Assembly: GCA_964398485.1 (NCBI GenBank)
Contig: CAYNMD010000032.1
Coordinates: forward strand, 1-7,916
Reading direction: 5' to 3'
DNA from: SSEF01 sp964398485
GTDB lineage: Bacteria; Patescibacteriota; Minisyncoccia; Moranbacterales; UBA1568
Length of the DNA stretch: 7,916 nucleotides
Each line of letters begins with the position of its first letter. The first letter of the stretch is position 1. Shown in pieces: positions 5,594 to 7,916 of this stretch. Both the position numbers and the translations under genes were made by a program. A model generated the notes under the pieces. That model ran no database searches, had not been told where the DNA came from, and saw only the letters and a program-made list of their open reading frames with translations.

Positions 5594-7916
5594 ATGAATA
5601 CTTACGAATTTACAAGATCCCGTATTTTCCAGTGGCTCGGCATTTTGCTGGCCTTGGGCCTCATTGCAGTTTCCTATTGGTACTATCGGAGCCAAGCGAG
5701 CACGCTCAATAGTCCATCGACTGATCCTATGAGTACTGGTCTTGCTGGCTACTGGGCACTCGATGAGGGAACGGGGACGAGCGCCACTGATTCCTCGACC
5801 AATGGTAGTACTGGAACTCTGACCAATAGCCCCACCTGGACCACAGGACAGATTGGGGGAGCAGTTTCTTTTGATGGGACGAATGATTACATCACTATTA
5901 CCCCAACGGCAGCGATCAAACCTCAAGCGCAAATGACTATCTCTGCTTGGGTGAAGCGTAATGCTTCTGGGGAGACAGACTATATTTTTTGGGAACGAGA
6001 TAGTGTTGTGCAGGAAGAAGGATTGTTCTTTTACTATGGCTCAGACAATAAAGTACACTTCGTTTTCCGCATTACGGGTACGGGTTATACCGACGTCGCT
6101 TCGACTACCACGGTGACGGATACCAATTGGCACCTCGTGACCGTCACGTCTGGAAGTTCCAATGCCACTACGTTTTATATTGATGGCGTCAATGCTGGGA
6201 GTGGTACAACTACTACTCCCAACACAGGGTTAACTATTAGCAGTGCCCTCTTGGGTGCTCGCAATGGTGGTGGGGCGCCTGACTTTTACGGAAGTATCAC
6301 TCTCGATGAGCTCCGTATTTATAATCGCGTCCTTTCTCCTGATGAGGTGGCTCAGCTCTATCGACTTTCTTCTCCCACTGGTGTTGATACCAATCTCAAG
6401 GGCTACTGGTCGTTCAATGGTGATGATATATCTGGTACCACCGCCTATGATCGGAGTGGCAGTAGGAACAATGGGACGCTCGCCAATGGACCAGTGGCGA
6501 TCCAGGGCAAAATTGGTCAAGCTCTTGATTTTGATGGGACCAACGACTATGTGTCGACTGCTGACTATTCATATTCCAACGCCCAGGCATTTACGATGAG
6601 CGTATGGTTCAAGGCCGATACTGTTTCAGGGAATCAGGTTATTTTTTCCAAGGAAACATATGAATACAATCTGCGTTTGACGGATGCAACACTCGCTTTT
6701 GTTTATTGGGATACTGGAGGAGTAGGTGCGATAGACCTTTCTTACTCCAATGTGACCGCAAACAGGTGGTACTTGATAAGTATTACGTATAATGGTTCAG
6801 GTGCGGCCTATATGTATGTTGATGGGGTGCGGGTATCTTCGGATACGAATATTGTCAATGCTTTTCAAAATAAAGCAGAGGCTTTGCGAATTGGTGGAGG
6901 CTACCATATTTCGGGTTCTCCAGGATATCTCAACGGTAAGATTGATGAAATGCGTATCTACAACCGTGCCCTGTCAGAGGGTGAAATCCAGTCTCTCTAT
7001 ACCCAAGGCGGTGGGACCAAAGTTGATAGTACTGTCTCACAGCCCCAAGGCACCGGCCGGCTCGACAGTGGCCTCGCTGGTTACTGGGCTATGGATGATG
7101 GGAGTGGCACCAGCGCCACCGATAGTAGTACTAATGCTAACACTGGTACTCTCACTGGTGGTCCCGCCTGGACCACAGGACAAATTGGGAGTGCTGTTGA
7201 TTTTGATGGAACCGATGATTATGTAACGGTAGCCGATGCCGATGCTCTGGATGTCGCTGACAGCACCCACTTTACCCTCACTGGTTGGTTCAATCGTGAT
7301 ACGTTTACCGCTGACCATACGATCATTGCCAAGCGCAATGGCCAAGCAGCAGGTGATACTGGCTATGTGCTCTATGTGGATGATGCCAATGACGATATTG
7401 TCTTTGAAGTTTCTGATGGCACTGATGAATATTCTCGGACATCTACCAGTAGTTTTACTTCATCCGGTTGGCAACACGTGGCCGCTGTCTTTGATGATAC
7501 CCTCGGCATGACTATCTATATCAATGGCACAGTCAACCAGGACGCGGCTTCGGGTACTCTTGGGAATATTGGGAGCTTGGCCAATACTGTCGCTTTCCGA
7601 TCTGGAGCTGAATCTGATGCGGGGAGTCCTTTTGACGGGAAACTTGATGAAATTCGTTTGTACAATCGAGTACTTTCTCCCGATGAGGTCAATCAACTCT
7701 ATCGCCTCACGGCTCCCACCAGTGTTGACGCGACTCTAGATGCTTACTGGTCATTTGATGGCCATACCATCTCTGGGACGACACTCTACGACCAGAGCGG
7801 TCGTTCGAAAAATGGTACGCTCATGAATGGAGTCCAAATTACCGAAGGTAAGATTGGCCAGGCACTCCTCTTTGAAGGAGTGGAAGAACGGGGTAATGTG
7901 ACATCAGTGACGACTG
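5594..7916 (+). CDS. Second exported or anchored LamG-repeat protein, incomplete at the window end
   Basis: The frame stays open from the ATG at 5594 to the last base (774 codons plus one base), so the C-terminus is missing. The leader (residues 1-31) differs from that of the upstream paralogue at only six positions, with a transmembrane or signal segment at about 13-31 and a possible cleavage after A35. A short S/T/P linker (36-47) leads to LamG-like modules at about 48-258, 268-471 and 493-705, and the start of a fourth from 716. The hallmark DE[LMI]RIYNR/DEIRLYNR motifs occur at 238-245, 451-458 and 685-692. No cysteine is seen. Module order is A-frame, B-frame, A-frame, B-frame. The core of the third module closely resembles that of the first module of the upstream protein. 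The two genes look like a tandem duplication that later diverged. Function beyond a surface or binding role is unknown. Confidence 0.9.
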   Translation, partial: MNTYEFTRSRIFQWLGILLALGLIAVSYWYYRSQASTLNSPSTDPMSTGLAGYWALDEGTGTSATDSSTNGSTGTLTNSPTWTTGQIGGAVSFDGTNDYITITPTAAIKPQAQMTISAWVKRNASGETDYIFWERDSVVQEEGLFFYYGSDNKVHFVFRITGTGYTDVASTTTVTDTNWHLVTVTSGSSNATTFYIDGVNAGSGTTTTPNTGLTISSALLGARNGGGAPDFYGSITLDELRIYNRVLSPDEVAQLYRLSSPTGVDTNLKGYWSFNGDDISGTTAYDRSGSRNNGTLANGPVAIQGKIGQALDFDGTNDYVSTADYSYSNAQAFTMSVWFKADTVSGNQVIFSKETYEYNLRLTDATLAFVYWDTGGVGAIDLSYSNVTANRWYLISITYNGSGAAYMYVDGVRVSSDTNIVNAFQNKAEALRIGGGYHISGSPGYLNGKIDEMRIYNRALSEGEIQSLYTQGGGTKVDSTVSQPQGTGRLDSGLAGYWAMDDGSGTSATDSSTNANTGTLTGGPAWTTGQIGSAVDFDGTDDYVTVADADALDVADSTHFTLTGWFNRDTFTADHTIIAKRNGQAAGDTGYVLYVDDANDDIVFEVSDGTDEYSRTSTSSFTSSGWQHVAAVFDDTLGMTIYINGTVNQDAASGTLGNIGSLANTVAFRSGAESDAGSPFDGKLDEIRLYNRVLSPDEVNQLYRLTAPTSVDATLDAYWSFDGHTISGTTLYDQSGRSKNGTLMNGVQITEGKIGQALLFEGVEERGNVTSVTT
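5735..5866 (+). repeat. A-frame repeat, partial copy at the start of the second LamG protein
   Basis: Encodes residues 48-91 of the second LamG protein (TGLAGYWALDEGTG to TWTTGQIGGAV). It has the module-entry half only; the linker half (SLYKQG to GTGRLDSG) is replaced by the leader and a short S/T/P linker. Confidence 0.82.
6305..6553 (+). repeat. B-frame repeat, copy in the second LamG protein (module 1 exit, module 2 entry)
   Basis: Encodes residues 238-320, again 83 codons: DELRIYNRVLSPDEV, YRLSSPTGVDTNLKGYW, FNGDDISGTTAYDRSG, GKIGQALDFDGTNDYV. Confidence 0.86.
6983..7198 (+). repeat. A-frame repeat, copy in the second LamG protein (module 2 exit, module 3 entry)
   Basis: Encodes residues 464-535, the same 72-codon length as the two copies in the first gene. 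Its protein is very similar, but its DNA has more synonymous differences from them than they have from each other, and its linker has diverged (GGGTKVDSTVSQPQ). Confidence 0.86.
7265..7672 (+). repeat. LamG core shared with 2387-2794
   Basis: Interior of module 3 of the second LamG protein. It matches the module 1 core of the first protein over 136 residues with only small shifts, although here it is followed by the YRLTAP-type exit. The other cores in the window are much less alike. Confidence 0.85.
7646..7894 (+). repeat. B-frame repeat, most diverged copy (module 3 exit, module 4 entry)
   Basis: Encodes residues 685-767 of the second LamG protein. DEIRLYNRVLSPDEV and YRLTAPTSVDATLDAYW are clear, but the usual FDG-x-NDYV is replaced by FEGVEERGNV, so this last module is drifting or belongs to a different subtype. 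The module continues beyond the window. Confidence 0.78.

Noticed and set aside
5594..7916. Possible frameshift or pseudogene, since several overlapping plus-strand frames are open here
   Set aside because: The main frame from 5594 translates without interruption through all LamG motifs to the window end; the other frames give no recognisable protein.

Overview
The window reads as a bacterial chromosome segment carrying a conserved partitioning locus followed by two large surface-type proteins. Nothing in it names a species. The standard genetic code fits: long frames are free of in-frame TGA and glycine uses GGN codons. A ParA/ParB pair, a tRNA without an encoded CCA end, weak or absent Shine-Dalgarno signals at several genes, and a tandem array of bacterial LamG-like (concanavalin A-fold) modules would fit a Candidate Phyla Radiation (Patescibacteria) genome. 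That assignment is an inference of moderate confidence.

Layout: positions 1-60 hold an intrinsic terminator hairpin that works in both orientations. Positions 96-178 (minus strand) encode tRNA-Leu(CAA). Positions 179-276 form a compact divergent control region in which a sigma70-type promoter for the tRNA (minus) and one for parA (plus) are interleaved. Then, all on the plus strand, come parA (277-1068), parB (1095-2018, 26-nt gap), a 1173-residue multi-LamG protein (2027-5548, only 8 nt after parB), and a second, paralogous multi-LamG protein (from 5594, running off the window end).

The first LamG protein has five modules; the second has three complete modules and the start of a fourth. Both begin with an almost identical 31-residue hydrophobic leader, so both are probably exported or membrane-anchored by the same route. 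The modules alternate between two kinds of conserved frame sequence (called A and B here), while the module interiors ('cores') vary in sequence and base composition. One core in gene 1 clearly matches a core in gene 2 that sits in a different frame context. This mosaic structure points to module shuffling and partial sequence homogenisation between repeats, and is the most interesting signal in the window.

ParA and ParB should act together in chromosome or replicon segregation. The LamG proteins have no known link to that process; their position directly behind parB suggests shared transcription, with an apparent extra control point (an extended -10 promoter and a hairpin covering the ribosome binding site) in front of the second LamG gene. 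No CRISPR array, insertion sequence, rRNA or convincing parS site was seen.
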